A stretch of 64,000 nt of DNA from Heloderma charlesbogerti (lineage: Eukaryota; Chordata; Lepidosauria; Squamata; Helodermatidae), in assembly GCA_026122225.1 (NCBI GenBank), contig JANEZZ010001513.1:2756001-2820000 (forward strand), written 5' to 3'. The notes beneath the pieces were generated by a model, which did no database searches, had not been told where the DNA came from, and saw only the letters and a program-made list of their open reading frames with translations. Both the position numbers and the translations under genes were made by a program. Each line of letters opens with the position of its first letter. The first letter of the stretch is position 1. Shown piece after piece: positions 10,531-22,537 of the stretch.

Positions 10531-12638
10531 ACCCAAATGAATAAACAAACAAAAACTTCATCCTCCCCCTAATATCCTGCATGGGTCTGTTATCAATCCT
10601 CTTCTTCAACCATTTCAAAATAGCGAAGTGTTTGCAAGCCTCTTAATGCCATCCTATCATAGGCAGTCCCATTAAAATCATATGGGAATATTAATTATGC
10701 AGGCAATGCATGAGACCATTTGGAGTAATTTAGGGAAGGGCATCAGCTTGGGAGATGAATGGGTGCAAGAGGACTGGCAGAATCCTTGAAACCGGCTGCT
10801 GTGGAACCAGGACACACTGTAAACAGAGACTTTGTCGCAAGCCTGAAACTGCCGGAGTACAGCTGCATAGCCAAATTCCAGAGGAAAATGCTGCATTGCA
10901 GCTCTCTGTCTGCTTTGTAGCCAATCTCTGCTGGCATCGACCATACAGAGGAGTGGCTTCTCACAAGCAAGCTGTTTTCAGCTTCATTATTCAGCTCTAC
11001 TGTCTGTGTAATCATCACCCTTAAACAAAAAAACAATCACTGACTTCCTTTTGGAAAAACAAAAACAAGAACAGAAAAGAAGTCAGATGGCTCATGTGCA
11101 GAGTTCCCTTGGTGCTATTGCTTTGAGAGCTCCCAGTGGGCAATATTTCCTTTTTATACAGATGTAACATTTTCTGACATCTGTATTGCTTAACTTGAAG
11201 AATTGCTAATCCCTGGCGCCCAGGCTTAAAATCCTCAGCTGAGGCTTGATACAAAGCTGGGGTGGGGAGGGGGAGGTCTATATTTTGGAAGAGTTTGCCT
11301 AAAGGGCAACACCCATCAAGAACAGCCATTGAGATTTACTGGACTAGAAGATTCTGAGGAGAAGGGGATGGGAGGAAGTCTTGGCCTCTTGGCAAATAAC
11401 CTTGAGAATTGCATTGGGCACTCCACTCTTAAACAACTACAGGGTGGTTTGTTGACTGTCTTAGGAATTTGGGAATATGGAATTTGTGGCAAAATATTGC
11501 AGTGTGGAGCGCTCCTGTAGTGTTCCAGCCAGCCATATCTTCTTTCAGGATACGCCGTTCCATATCCTCTACTCCTCCCTGGTTTTCCATTCTCCCCCCT
11601 CCCCCCCCCCGCCCTTCCAACAACAGACATAGCATTCTGTGGCCACTGAGCATGCTCAGTCCTCATTGGGCTGTTTAGAGGGGTTGGGTTTTTTTTCTCC
11701 CTTGGGTTTTCTTTCTAAAGATCTTTATACTTCTGAAAACCTTGGGATTCTCCTGAGCATGCTAATAATACCTCCCTCTTGTTTCTCAGTAGTGCCATTT
11801 TGGGTTACATATAAGGATCAGCACTTGAAGAATGAGTTCGCTGTTAGTATACACAATTATTGCTTCAAATTATCTGGGGAGTAGGAAGCTAAGGGCTTTG
11901 TCTTTTTTATATATTTTATTGAGTTTTAAATTACATGCTTACACTATTGTCAATGATCTTAGAGGGAGGGGAGTGTCAAAACCCTGTGTAATCGAGCACT
12001 GGGGATAACCAGCATTGGTGTTCCTAGGAGAATTAATTTCTTTCCTGAGATTGCACGAAAGCCTCATTCATTAATATGAATTAGGGAGTTCTGAAAGGAG
12101 GTATCAAAACATTGCATTTAGTAAAGAAGGCTGTTAGACTGGAAAAGCCCACTATAAATCTATGTTTCTATTGTGATCATTGTCGCTAATGTTAATGCAG
12201 CCTTTCTGAGGATCCCTTCCACAGCCCAAAAGAATGCAATCAGAGATCCTAGGAAACTTCCCCTGGCGTTTCTGAACCATCTTGTGCCCTGCCCACAACT
12301 CTCCTCTTTTCAACTGGCTAAGCTGTCACACCATCACAGCATTTCATTGGTGGCACTGCAACTATCCAATGCTCACCTGTGCTGACACTTGGCCCATGTG
12401 CCCACCAGGTTCCACAGCTGTGGGCTTATCCGGTAGCAATGGCAGCAGTTACCCACCATTTTGAATTGCCTGCCATGATCCAGGGCATAATGGGAACTGA
12501 AAATGGCAGGTGGCTTCCCAGACCCAGCTGCTGCAACCAGGTAAGCCATAACTAGGCAAGTGACTGGGCAGCTGTTAGAGTGAGCAAGTGAGTGGGGGGC
12601 ACAGGCATGGGTCCACCATAGGGCACTTTACCAGCTCC
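10531..12638. other. mostly unrecognised; poly-C tract
   Basis: About 2.1 kb without an element I can name. A C-rich run lies at about 11587-11611. The block 10630-11020 has even base composition and no repeat signature, so it may be old unique sequence. Confidence 0.4.
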
Positions 12639-12719
12639 CCTGGTGGTGCAGAGAAAAAGAGAGAGAGAGAGAAAGAGAAAGAGAGAGAGAGAACTAGAAT
12701 TAGTAGATAGATAGCACTC
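12639..12719 (+). repeat. (GA)n simple repeat
   Basis: Runs of GA interrupted by AAA from about 12653 to 12692, followed by short TAGA units. Slippage-prone microsatellite. Confidence 0.9.
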
Positions 12720-12880
12720 TCCCCCACTGCCCTTTGGCCAGCAGGGCAACTTCTCCCTAATCTTCCCAGGGTGAGGGATAGTTTTCCATCCTGGCACTGA
12801 TTCACTGCATGCATCTGCCCAAAGCATGCAGTGGCTGGTCTCATATTGACGTAATTTGGGGCTTTTGTGCTACCTGTTTC

Positions 12881-12995
12881 CAGTGGAGGCTGGTGGCTCT
12901 AATTTTGGTGGGGCTACGAATCCATTCTGGGTTTCAGGCAGAACCAGACAGAACTCTAAAGGAACTATCCAAGGTGCTGAATGATAGCTCAAAAT
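12881..12995 (+). mobile_element. half copy of hAT-type foldback element (family B)
   Basis: Begins CAGTGGAGGCTGGTGGCTCT, identical to the left terminus of the full element at 15896, and continues through GAATCCATTCTGGGTTTCAG, AACCAGACAGAACTCTAAAGG and ATCCAAGGTGCTGAA. The second arm is absent. Confidence 0.75.
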
Positions 12996-13728
12996 AGGTA
13001 CAGGGTCAGAAAGAATGACATGTATTCTAGGCTGATTAGCAGCCCAGGCCTTAAAGAGACCCATGTGAGTTCAGCTTTTGCATCTGAAGTCTAACACTAA
13101 ACCCACTAAGAAGACTCTGGTGAGTCTGTTGTGAATGTCAGGCATTCTTAGGAGATGTGTCACCATCATCATGTGTGTGGCTCCATTGACAAGGCTGAAG
13201 TTACATGGCCCAAGGCCACATCATCAGCAGGGGCGGGGATGGTGCTGGGGATGGACAGAATCTATCAGCTGAAAACACTTCTCTCTCCTGCTTCTTAACT
13301 TTCCCATAGAAATATGTCATTGTTACTATCCTAGTACAATATTTACAGAGCTGCTGAGAAACAGACGAAACATCCAGCCAAAATATTCCAACCCCTTTTC
13401 AGAGATGCTATTTACAGCTTCTTAACATTTGTTTTAATTAAGCAAATTGTCTGCTTGGTTTGACAGATAATGATTTTAGCACTGATGTCTTAACACAGCA
13501 AAGGTAAGAAATGGCTTGATATTCCCAGGATAGGAGGGCTGCAGAAAATCTTGCTCCTGCCCTGATAGAACTGGCAAGTTAAACATCCTCCCCTCCCCAA
13601 CTTAATCTAAACTTAATCTAAAGCCACCAACAAACAGCACATGTGTCTTAGGGCATGAGGTCAGGGTGCAGTAGTGGGAAGCTCTCTGTGCAGGAACTCC
13701 AGTCACCTGGGGATTCATGTGGTCTGAG
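12996..13728. other. unrecognised, possibly old unique sequence
   Basis: No element found. The AT-balanced block at about 13300-13530 (AACATTTGTTTTAATTAAGC core) has the look of conserved non-coding DNA, but that cannot be tested here. Confidence 0.35.
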
Positions 13729-14075
13729 GAACATAGGAGGCTGCCTTATTCCAGGTCAGATTTTGTCCATCAAGTCCATTGGCTACTCCAGCCTTCCCCA
13801 ACTGGGTGTCCTCTAGATGTTTTGGATGTTTGGGCCTCCAGCTCCCATCAGCCTCAGCCAGCATGGACAATGGTCTGGAATGCTGGAAGTTATATTCCAA
13901 AATATATGGAAGACATCAGGATGGGAAAGGCTGGTCTACTCCAACTGGTAGCAGCTCACCAGGCAGAAGTCTTTCACATCACCTACTGGATCCATTTAAC
14001 TGGAGATCCCAGGGATTGAACCTGGGAACTTCTGCATGCAAAGCATGTACTCTGCCGCCAAGCTATGGGACCCCC
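13729..14075 (-). mobile_element. tRNA-derived SINE, minus strand, interrupted by a hAT element
   Basis: Read on the minus strand the head (about 14075) has A-box-like TAGCTTGGCGGCAGAG and B-box-like GGTTCAATCCC, the internal RNA polymerase III promoter of a tRNA-derived SINE. A body and a tail ending GGCAGCCTCCTATGTTC (13730-13746) follow. The body is split by a 145-bp hAT-type element (13789-13933). Same family as 47488 and 53616. Confidence 0.85.
13789..13933. mobile_element. hAT-type palindromic MITE (family A), nested in SINE
   Basis: Termini CAGCCTTCCCCAAC and GGGAAAGGCTG are inverted, and the two halves are reverse complements through CCTCTAGATGTTTTGGA / CCAAAATATATGGAAG, so the single strand folds into one long hairpin. 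The flanking 8-mers GGCTACTC (13781-13788) and GTCTACTC (13934-13941) agree at 7 of 8, as for hAT. Non-coding, so moved by an unlinked transposase. Confidence 0.85.
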
Positions 14076-14709
14076 CCCCCCACTTCATCATTCCTGTGAA
14101 CAGGGGAAAATTCATGGAAAAGAGAAGCGTTGTCCTTTATGTGTACCACACAGACTTTGCCAGGATAGGGAGACAAAGGCTTGTTTTTCTCCATCTGGTA
14201 TCACTTTGCAATTTTATCTTTGGTCACTTCCTATCTGACAGAGGAGTACTTCCTCAAAAGAAAGATTCAAGGACCAGATATGTAAAATAATCAAAGCTAA
14301 CTAGAAAGCCAGATGATTAATTGGAATGGGAAGCTTGAAGGATTCTAAACATTTTCGTTTTGGAAAATCCTCTTGATACTTTGACTGCTTTACAATGAGA
14401 AGCATTGAATGTGCTGACTGTTTCTGGGTGAACAGAAGAGTCCAAGTTGGTTTTCATTTTCTTTGTAGAATATGCTTTGTAGAATATTGCTCCTGCTAAA
14501 TCAACAGAAGAACCAATAATCTATATGCCCCCCCGCCATTGTTCTACTTCCATTTCCAACCTCTGGGCAAAGGGAATTGGCATTTTAAATATCAACCTTC
14601 AAGGCTTTATTTCTAAGTTCCAAGTACATAAGGATAAAGCAGCTTCTAATATTTTTGGAAGATGTTGACCTGATTCCACCCCCCCCCCCACACACACATC
14701 TTGTTGCAC
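14076..14709. other. no recognised feature; C-rich runs
   Basis: C runs at 14070-14080 and 14682-14691, the latter followed by short ACAC. Nothing else supported. Confidence 0.4.
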
Positions 14710-14842
14710 CTCCAAACTCATACACAGGATGGAACAAATTCGCTACCACAGGAAGTAGTGATGGCCACCAGTTTGGATGGCTTTAAAAGGGGGTTAGAGA
14801 AATTCCTGGAGCCATCCAGCATGGCTCTTCTTATGTTCTAAC
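14710..14842 (+). mobile_element. CR1-type LINE 3' end (short)
   Basis: Shares AAATTCGCTACCACAGGA, GATGGCCACCAGTTTGGATG, GGCTTTAAAAGGGGG and a terminus CATGGCTCTTCTTATGTTCT with the fuller copy at 62455-62937. Only the end and an internally deleted part are left. Confidence 0.75.
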
Positions 14843-15507
14843 TGCTGCAGCCATCTACATTGCTTCCATGGAGATCTGCTTTAGCAGAGAAAGTTTTTTA
14901 TGTAGGAGGAAGGGGGAAGGTTTCTTGGGATCCCTCTTGCTGTTTATGTTATACAATACAGCTAGTGATTCCTGCATGTGTATGCTCACTGACTCAGTTG
15001 GGCCTCGTAATAGCTAAAGGATTGCTTGCACAGGGTAAAATATTCCTCCAAATACGTTGTCATTAAATACACATAAATCCCCCCCCTTTCCCCACCAATG
15101 GCAGCTAATGCTGTGAATGCTTCAACATATAATGCCTTCTCCTTGCATTTTCATTAATGTTGCCAGCTTGATGGTCACTATGGAACAGTAATTATTGGAA
15201 ATCTATAGGCCTATTGCACCTTTCCAGTGTGGCTGAAGAGCATTCACTAATAACCATGCTGCTCAGCATATCAACATCTACATCAGCAGAAACCGGCCTT
15301 CCCCGTGTTGACAAATTAGTAATATGAACAGATGACTTAATTAAAGCCACTGGAATGTAAAAGCTCAGTTCTGAAGAAGTAATTGTTTAAGCAGTATGGA
15401 AGGATGGGTGAAACATTCAGCCGGGTCACTAGAATATATCCAGCAACTGGAACAAGGGGCACATTAGCATTCCAAGGGCTTCTCATCCCAGAAGGAGTAT
15501 CTAATAC
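14843..15507. other. unrecognised, possibly old unique sequence
   Basis: No repeat boundary seen. The block 15110-15380 has balanced composition and no mobile-element signature. Confidence 0.35.
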
Positions 15508-15752
15508 ATAATGACCCAGTTTGCATGACATGGGGGTTTATCATGGGTTAAATAACCCACGATGAGCCACAGTGTGTGCCAGACAAGTGTGGCCACTGTT
15601 TTGAATATGCAGCCTGCAACTGGGGGCTACACCGTGTCATGCAAATTCAGCCACCATGGGTTATTCGAGGGTTAAACAATACTTGCATAACCCTAGATTA
15701 GTAGTAGGTTAAATAACCCATGGGGACCCAGCCGTGTCGTGCGCACAGGCCC
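15508..15752. mobile_element. probable foldback MITE
   Basis: Contains the facing words GGGTTAAATAACCCACG (about 15545) and GGTTAAATAACCCATGGGG (about 15706), and CATGGGTTATTCGAGGG between them. The outer ends ACCCAGTTTGCATGACATGG and CCGTGTCGTGCGCACAGG are roughly inverted. No target duplication found, so boundaries are approximate. Confidence 0.5.
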
Positions 15753-15895
15753 AATGTAAGACCAAATGCCGAAGTTCTCACTTGTTGAGCCCAAACTACC
15801 TTACTCTAATTTCCATTGTGGCCATTATCTCAAACTTTGACTGAAACCATGCAGATGCTTCCAGCAGTCAAATAGAGAGCTGGCTTTGTCTTAGG

Positions 15896-16092
15896 CAGTG
15901 GAGGCTGGTGGCTCTGATGTCAGTGGGGCGGTGAATCCACTCCGGGTTTCAGTCAGAACCAGTCAGAACTCTGAAGGAGCTATCCAAGGTGCTTCGCAGC
16001 TTGTATAGCTCCTTTATAGTTCCGACTGGTTCTGATTGAAACCCGGCCTGGATTCACCACCCCACTGACATCAGAGCCACCAGGCTCCACTG
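15896..16092. mobile_element. hAT-type foldback MITE (family B), full copy, 197 bp
   Basis: The two arms starting CAGTGGAGGCTGGTGGCTCT and ending GGCTCCACTG are reverse complements over about 90 bases, meeting around 15993. The insertion is bounded by a perfect 8-bp duplication GTCTTAGG (15888-15895 and 16093-16100). No coding capacity. Relatives: half copies at 12881 and 19728, and a decayed full copy at 34298. Confidence 0.92.
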
Positions 16093-16100
16093 GTCTTAGG

Positions 16101-16940
16101 CCCTCTCATCATTAATCAGGTCCCACATCTACTGGTACAAGATGGAACTTCAGAGAGCAAACCAGCACACTCAGAAATCTAGTTTATGGATAGTGGGCTT
16201 ATTCCAACTGTAGGCATACTTAGAACAGACCTACCAAAATCAATGAGACTTAAAAGTTAGTCATGTGTGTTTATGCTCTTTTCCCTGCCTGCTGGTTGAA
16301 AAGTATTGGGAGTTTGCTGAACACAGACAGAAAGGTACCAGCGTGCCTGTGATGAGTTGCATTATTTTTCCTGTCCAGTGTACCATAGGCAGGTTGGCAG
16401 ACTCACACAAAGCTGATCACTGCCATCATGCTTTTTTTGAGCTAATAATAAGTGTGAATGTGTGTTGTAAAGCATGATGATCATGTAGTGTGGGATCAAA
16501 TGGGAAAATAGCTTTTGAATCAGTAGATGTCTCTGCTAGGAGTAGAGGAGGGGGCAACTTTCACCAGTTCCCCTTCCCATTGCAGCCCCTGTATTCCCCA
16601 AAAATCTGTTCCAGAGAGTTGGTATAACCTCTAGAGCAGCACAAAAGGTGGTGCGGATTGCTGCAGGAAGACGTGGGGAAATACCCCTCTCTTCTGTTAG
16701 TAGAGGCGTCTGTTGGATCAAAAGCCATTCTGTAAATGGAACAGCACCACTGGATTCCACTTTTAATCCTTTACTTTGATATGTTCCTTTTTATGTGGGA
16801 TTCTTTCAGTCTCTTGCCAACTCTTTTTCTTAAATTATGGAGTGCTTGCTGCCTTTTTGATGACATAACATGATATTTCCATGACGTTTTCCAATAGGTT
16901 CTTGAGCTCATTAATGTAGCACATAATTTATCCTGTCCAC
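16101..16940. other. no recognised feature
   Basis: About 840 bases; a partial match to short palindromic family E/F words (AATCAATGAGACTTAA) near 16237 only. Confidence 0.4.
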
Positions 16941-17076
16941 CAGCTTTCCCCATCCTGGCACTCTCCAGATGTCTTGGACTACAACTCCCAGAATTCTTGA
17001 CCATTGGCCATCCTGGCTGAGGCTGATAGGAGTTGAGGTCCAAAAAATCTGGAGCGCACTAGGTTGGGGAACGCTG
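16941..17076. mobile_element. hAT-type palindromic MITE (family A)
   Basis: Termini CAGCTTTCCCCATC and GGTTGGGGAACGCTG, core GACTACAACTCCCAGAATTC and inverted GGAGTTGAGGTCC. Flanking 8-mers CTGTCCAC (16933-16940) and CTGTGCAG (17077-17084) agree at 6 of 8. Confidence 0.8.
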
Positions 17077-17448
17077 CTGTGCAGGTGTCAGGGAGTGATT
17101 ACACAATGAAAGATTTGTAATGTTGTATCAATTTGCTTCTGGTTTAGCACTGGGGTGTATGGAAAATAGGGGGAAGGGTGGTGGGTCAACTTCATCAAAG
17201 TGACGTGACTTGAAAAGGTATGGTGTCAGGGAAGGTTGTGACATTTGCTGTGTCAATTACAATTTCAAGCCACACTACATCTGATGCTTCCTCACATTAT
17301 TAGGAAAGAGGATGTGGTGGGGAGGCTATCTGATTGGTTTCAGAAGCATGCTGGTCAATTTAATTAACCTGTGGCATGAGCGTATTCATTGCCAAAGGGA
17401 TGAAAACCATTAACAGAGGAGTCTAAGGGGAAAAGAGTTAAATTAGGC

Positions 17449-17532
17449 TGCCATCCTATACCCACTTACCTGGGAGAAAGCCTCATTGAACTCAATGGGA
17501 TGTACTTTTGAGTAGACATGTATAGGATTACT
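17449..17532. mobile_element. short palindromic element (family E)
   Basis: About 84 bases: CCATCCTATACCCACTTACC ... CATTGAACTCAATGGGATG ... GTAGACATGTATAGGATT. The ends and the centre are inverted repeats, so the unit folds on itself. Same family at 22969, 31789, 31875, 33232 and 53892. Confidence 0.75.
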
Positions 17533-17711
17533 CTTTTAAAATATCTACCATAGAGAATCACATTGGCTCCAAGTCATCTGTATTCACTTGTAATCATAGG
17601 CAACTTAGTCCCACAATTGGTGGCCCAAGATAGAGTCGCACATCCAAATCGAAAGATCCAGCTAGTTCATGAGCAGCAGATGAGCATCCAGATCTGTACC
17701 TATATCCACAT

Positions 17712-17847
17712 CTGGGTGGGCTGCTAGTGGCCCTCTGGATGTTTTTGCCTACAACTCCCATCAGCCCTAGTCAGCATAGTTAACAGTAAGGGATGGTGGG
17801 AGTTGTAGGCCAAAACATCTGGAAGGCCACAAGTTGCCCCCCCCCAG
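17712..17847. mobile_element. hAT-type palindromic MITE (family A, AACTTGTGG subfamily)
   Basis: Arms TGGCCCTCTGGATGTTTTTG and CAAAACATCTGGAAGGCCAC face each other around CAACTCCCATCAGCCC. The right end has a C run after AGTTGCC. Flanking 8-mers agree at only 4 of 8, so exact edges are tentative. Confidence 0.75.
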
Positions 17848-19727
17848 CTAGACACAAGGAGAGTGGGAGCCACAGAGATCAGTTTTGCTGGTTTGGGGCA
17901 TCTGTTCTTGGATCCTCTGCTTATGCACTGTGCCTTAGAACAGCAGAAGCAGCAAGCATTTTCTTCAAGGAGTCCGTATAAATTTCAACTTCCAAGTAAA
18001 GTTTTCAAAGCTGGCGCTCAGTGAAATATTTTATGAAGCAGGGTGGAGTATTAAAATGCAGAAAAGGAGCTTACTCTACTGCTCCCCCCTGGGGAAAAGA
18101 CAATAACTAAGCCCCAACATTTGAATGTTTATTCGATAGGCAATCAATGGAAACCTCAGCATCTAACTGCATTATCCACGGACAGACACAAGAGGGGGTC
18201 TGAAGAACACCGTCTATTTGGGAGCTTCATTTGGAAGCCTCTGTTTCTGTGCCTTTATATACAGCTCAGTAGAGTCATACATTACACCTCCAGAAACATG
18301 TGTCCTTCACAGGAAGATGCACGCTGTGGAAATATTATTTGGGCCTTTCTATTTTACAGCCTGCCTGCTGGGGTGGGTGAAAGAAAAAAGGAAGGGAAGA
18401 GGGGAAGGATGTGTATTAAAGCCATCAAGGTATTATGTGCTGCAGCAACCTAAAATAATGCCATAAAGGATGCAATATAACATCTCCCATATTGAAATAC
18501 AGCACACAGGCTTGTGTGCGGTAAATACTGAGTGGTATTTTTCTTTTCTGCAGGCCTTCATTGCAGTCCTGCAGACTTTGAATAGAATAAATCATTCAAC
18601 TTTTTGTGATATTTTATTGTGAGCCCTCGGATTTCAGAAATACAATCTCTGGCAGCTTTCTTTGGCACCTACCTTCTGAAAGGAATAATAAATATCTATT
18701 TTGTTTCATCCATAGCAGCTCATCCCCTGTCATCACAAAACATCCAGTCAGGTCATGTGCATCCCTTCCTATTGCCCCATCTATATTCAGCACTTCATTA
18801 AAATCCTAGCTATGTTGCCCCCTACACCGCTGTGTACTTTATTCTGATTGTGTCAAGCAACTATGTTGCAACTTAGAATTAAATCTCCTGGGATTTCTAT
18901 TACCTTTGGTCCCCATTTGCTTTAGAGATCTGGGTACTGGCTGCTGGTGATGGCAGACAGCTAGTTTATGGATCCTGTATGGAATCAGCTGGTGTATCTG
19001 CTCAGATAGGATATGGTGTCAGGAACTTGCATAGGTGGATTACTGTATTTTCATTTGACACATCGACTTGAACAGTAGTAATGCAATGCCCATGTTCAAT
19101 TCCGTTGCTGGATGAAGAACTGCACGTGTATAGATGAGGGTTGATCTTGCATGATCTAGCCTAAGATTGGCAGGATCACCTTGTAGCAAGGACAAGAGTT
19201 GAAAAATCCCTCTTTCCAGCTGCCCTGAATGATTGGAACTGTCCCTTATGACCCGGGATGTGTGCATGTAGATGAAGCCCTGACTGCTGCGCGACATAAC
19301 TGCTGCATGCATGTAAAGCTAGGGCAGGCCCATTGTCTTTTGACTGCACAATAAAATCTGAGGCCATCACTAGGGCACCTCTGAGCCTACAACTGAATGC
19401 AGCTGAACTTCATTTCATCCAATTATTAACGATTAATGACACTTACCAGTTAGGCTCAGCAATAGATCACCCACTGGAATAATGGGATAGCAGCTGACTG
19501 ATGGACACCAGTATTGTCTGTTACAGAAGCCCCCAGTCACATCATCATGTGCTACAGCTGTGCTTCATTGCTAGTCAACCACTGTGTTTCTGCTTCTGGG
19601 GGAAGAGCATAGGGGGTGTAATTAATAAGCAAATGCAAAGGCTGTTACTGAAACAACAGTAAGATGGGAGCAGATAGGTGGAATCAATAAAATCAATTTA
19701 TTGATTTTGGGTTAAAGTTGTGGAAGG
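17848..19727. other. unrecognised sequence
   Basis: About 1.9 kb with no element identified. It contains several peptides of 60-110 codons but none with a recognisable domain, codon bias or splice context. Confidence 0.4.
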
Positions 19728-19822
19728 AACTTGGATGGCTCATTTAGAGTTCTGACTGGTTCTGACTGAAACCCAGAATGGATTTAAAGCCCCACCGAAA
19801 TCGGAGCCACCACCCTCCACTG
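19728..19822. mobile_element. half copy of family B foldback element
   Basis: Right arm only: GAGTTCTGACTGGTTCTGAC, AACCCAGAATGG, and the terminus CGGAGCCACCACCCTCCACTG. Confidence 0.75.
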
Positions 19823-20074
19823 CATGCAGCCATAACGGACATAGACATGATAACTCTTTTGATCTTGCAAGTGGAAAAGAAGTGCTTGTGCGATCCTTTC
19901 TCTTGTTCCTTCCACCCCACAAAATCCCCACATCATTGAAAGCCTACTTCCAATTATTATGGCTTAGCCTACATTGATTCAATAGGAGCACCAGGCCACA
20001 GGGCTTCCCTGTGCTGCTTCTTCCTAGCTAAATTGGGATGACAGTATTCTACATCATCTAATTGACAAATATTG

Positions 20075-20370
20075 AAGATGGAGTCCACCTGGAGAAGAGC
20101 CTTCAGTGTGGTGGCCCCCTTTCTATGGAACTCCTTGCCTCTGGAGGTCAGGCAGGCACCAATATTGTGTTGTTTTTGGCATCTCCTGAAAACATCCTTA
20201 TGTCAAGAAGCCTTCCTTGACTGACCAGCCACGGTTTTTATTGGCACTCTGTTTTAAAAACAAAAATGTTAATGTGGTGTTTTATTCTTTTTATCTTTTA
20301 TTGCTCACCTCTCCGGAATCTGTCTAGATGTGGTGCGGTATATAAATGGTGTAAATAAATAAATAAGATG
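20075..20370 (+). mobile_element. L2-clade LINE 3' end
   Basis: Carries the decayed end of the L2 frame (a GAGAAGAGCCTTCAGTGTGG TGGCCCC stretch, split here at the 20th base) and a UTR ending in GATGTGGTGCGGTATATAAA with an AAATAAATAAATAAG tail at 20351-20366. 5'-truncated. Confidence 0.8.
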
Positions 20371-21239
20371 AACTTGGGGGAACAGGAAAACAAACAGAGG
20401 AGTCACTTTGCAAATAGCATCGGTTGTATCTAGTGTTCATCTAACTTGTCGCCCAATATTTTCAATGGGCCTACTCTAAGTAGGACTAACAACCTATGAA
20501 ACCCATCCTCCTCCCTCCCAAAGTTAAACAGTCGTCCCTTGGAATCCCATATATCAATTTCCCTTGCTGCTGCTTTAAGAAGTACAACACATTTTTGTCA
20601 ACAAATCAGAGGTGTCAAGCTTGCAGTTTTATATACTGCTACCTGCTTTGCAGATGTTGAGGCTTTAGATGTGCTCTGTGATGACCTTGACATACCTTAT
20701 AAATGCATATTTTGTATGAGATCATATTTCACTCTGCTTGTTTAGACAGCTGAAAGCAAAGGAAATTAGTGTTTACTATGTTTCGTCTCTCTTGACAACT
20801 AGGGACAACATGAAGCTGCGTTTCAGGATCTTTGTACCAATGCATTCTCACACCTGTCATGTTTTTGTCTTTCCTCGTGGCAAAGCAGACAGTGTGAGGA
20901 AATGCCAGTTGATCCATTATTTGTATTTTAATAGAAAATCCAATTCAGCCCATTAGAGTGGGAAATTTTACACCATAGTTGTTCAGTGAGGCATTAATTT
21001 TCCATTGAGTTGAAACAGTACTCTGTTTTTTCGGAGATTCTCTCTCTCCTCTCACCTTGTTCAGGCATTAATTCAAGTATAAATAAATGTGTTTGGGTGG
21101 GATCTAGACCACACTTACTGTTCCCCACCCTTAACCTCCATATGTAAAGAGGTTCCACAGAGCCTACACATGAACATTCAAACATGTGCAGGCTCCTGTT
21201 TGCATGAGCTGTCCCCTCCATTTTGGTGACTTTCTAGAT
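20371..21239. other. no recognised feature
   Basis: About 870 bases. The words CAATGGGCCTACTCTAAGTA near 20464 belong to a short dispersed family also seen near 51598 and 49820. A TSD copy TTCTAGAT (21232-21239) ends the stretch. Confidence 0.4.
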
Positions 21240-21375
21240 CAGTGGTGGACAACTTGTGGCCCTCCAGATATTGTGGCCTACAACTCCCATCAGCCCTAGC
21301 CAGCATAGCCAATGGTGAGGAGTCATGTGAGTGGTAGACCAAAACATCTGGAAGGCCACAAGTTGCCCTCCTCTG
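21240..21375. mobile_element. hAT-type palindromic MITE (family A, AACTTGTGG subfamily)
   Basis: Termini CAGTGGTGGACAACTTGTGG and CCACAAGTTGCCCTCCTCTG are inverted; the arms continue through CCTCCAGATATTGTGG and CCAAAACATCTGGAAGG. Flanking 8-mers TTCTAGAT (21232-21239) and TTCTAAAT (21376-21383) agree at 7 of 8. Confidence 0.88.
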
Positions 21376-22129
21376 TTCTAAATGGTGGGGCTTTCTGAAA
21401 ATTTTCTTTGATCCACGATGCCCTCTGTTTTCTGGCAAATATTGCCTATGGGGTGGGGTGTCACAGGAAAAGTTTAAAACCTGGAGGATCCTAACGTTGC
21501 CCAAAAAAGTTGGTAGCATAGTCAATCAGTTAGAGCTAGGGATGTAAGGCTCTTGTATAATCTGCTCCATTTATGTTTTGTGGATCATCAGGCATCTTTT
21601 GTTCAATTCTGTTCATGCATGATAGATGTGGAGTTTTCCCCTTCTGGAAATGTACGCAAAAAACCCATAAGAATTTACAGAAGTTTCGCTAGTGCATAAC
21701 ATTTCAATGAGCAGAGCACACAAAACAAAGATTGCTACACTGCAGAGGTGGAAGACAGATCAGTGATGTGTAAAATGTTGTTTTTAAACCGTGTATAGAT
21801 TACCATATTTTTATGCAACTTCCATAGTTTTGTACCACCAAAGTTGTGTACAATTACAGAAAGTTTAAAGAACAGTTCGCAAGGCCATGGAATCCACGCA
21901 ACTCTTAAAAGCCTCTGCAGATTCCATGGGTGGATTCATAGAAATCCGGTGTCATTTTGATCCATTGTGGATTTCTCTGCCATCCCTAAGAGCCACTTCA
22001 CATTTTTACCTGACAGACCAAGTACTGGCATTTGCTGCAAACCATGAAGAGGAGATGCATGTCTCCAAAGACGCAGTAGACACATGGGACCTAGTTATGA
22101 CCAATCGTGGTTTCCTGGCATTATGTTTT
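21376..22129. other. no recognised feature
   Basis: About 750 bases of unassigned sequence. Confidence 0.4.
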
Positions 22130-22262
22130 TAAAAAGCATAATTTTAATATTGTGTTTCAGTGTTTTTATCCTTGTACTATTTTACCTTTTATGTTCACCA
22201 CTCTGAAAACTGTTTTAGATATGGAGCAGTATACAAATATTGTAAATAAATAAAAATAAATA
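22130..22262 (+). mobile_element. L2-clade LINE 3' end (UTR only)
   Basis: UTR with CACTCTGAAAACTGTTTTAG, ATGGAGCAGTATACAAATAT and an AAATAAATAAAAATAAATAA tail. No coding remnant. Confidence 0.7.
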
Positions 22263-22537
22263 ACATGTGTTTCTCCTCACCACATGCTGCTATGTAAAGT
22301 TAAGGTGGTCACCACACCCTATGGCTGAAATTCAGAGTTGTGCAAAGCTGCAGTGAGAGTGGGTACATGTAACACTCCCTGACATTGCCATGAAGCAGGA
22401 GGTTCCTGTCATGAGTATCTCTCTGCGCACCTCAGAGTTCCAATGCATGCACCATCATTGGATAGATGTGTTTGCTTTTTCATTTCTATAGTCTAAACTA
22501 CATACAGTGTGTTGATAACTCTGATTTTAAAAGTACC

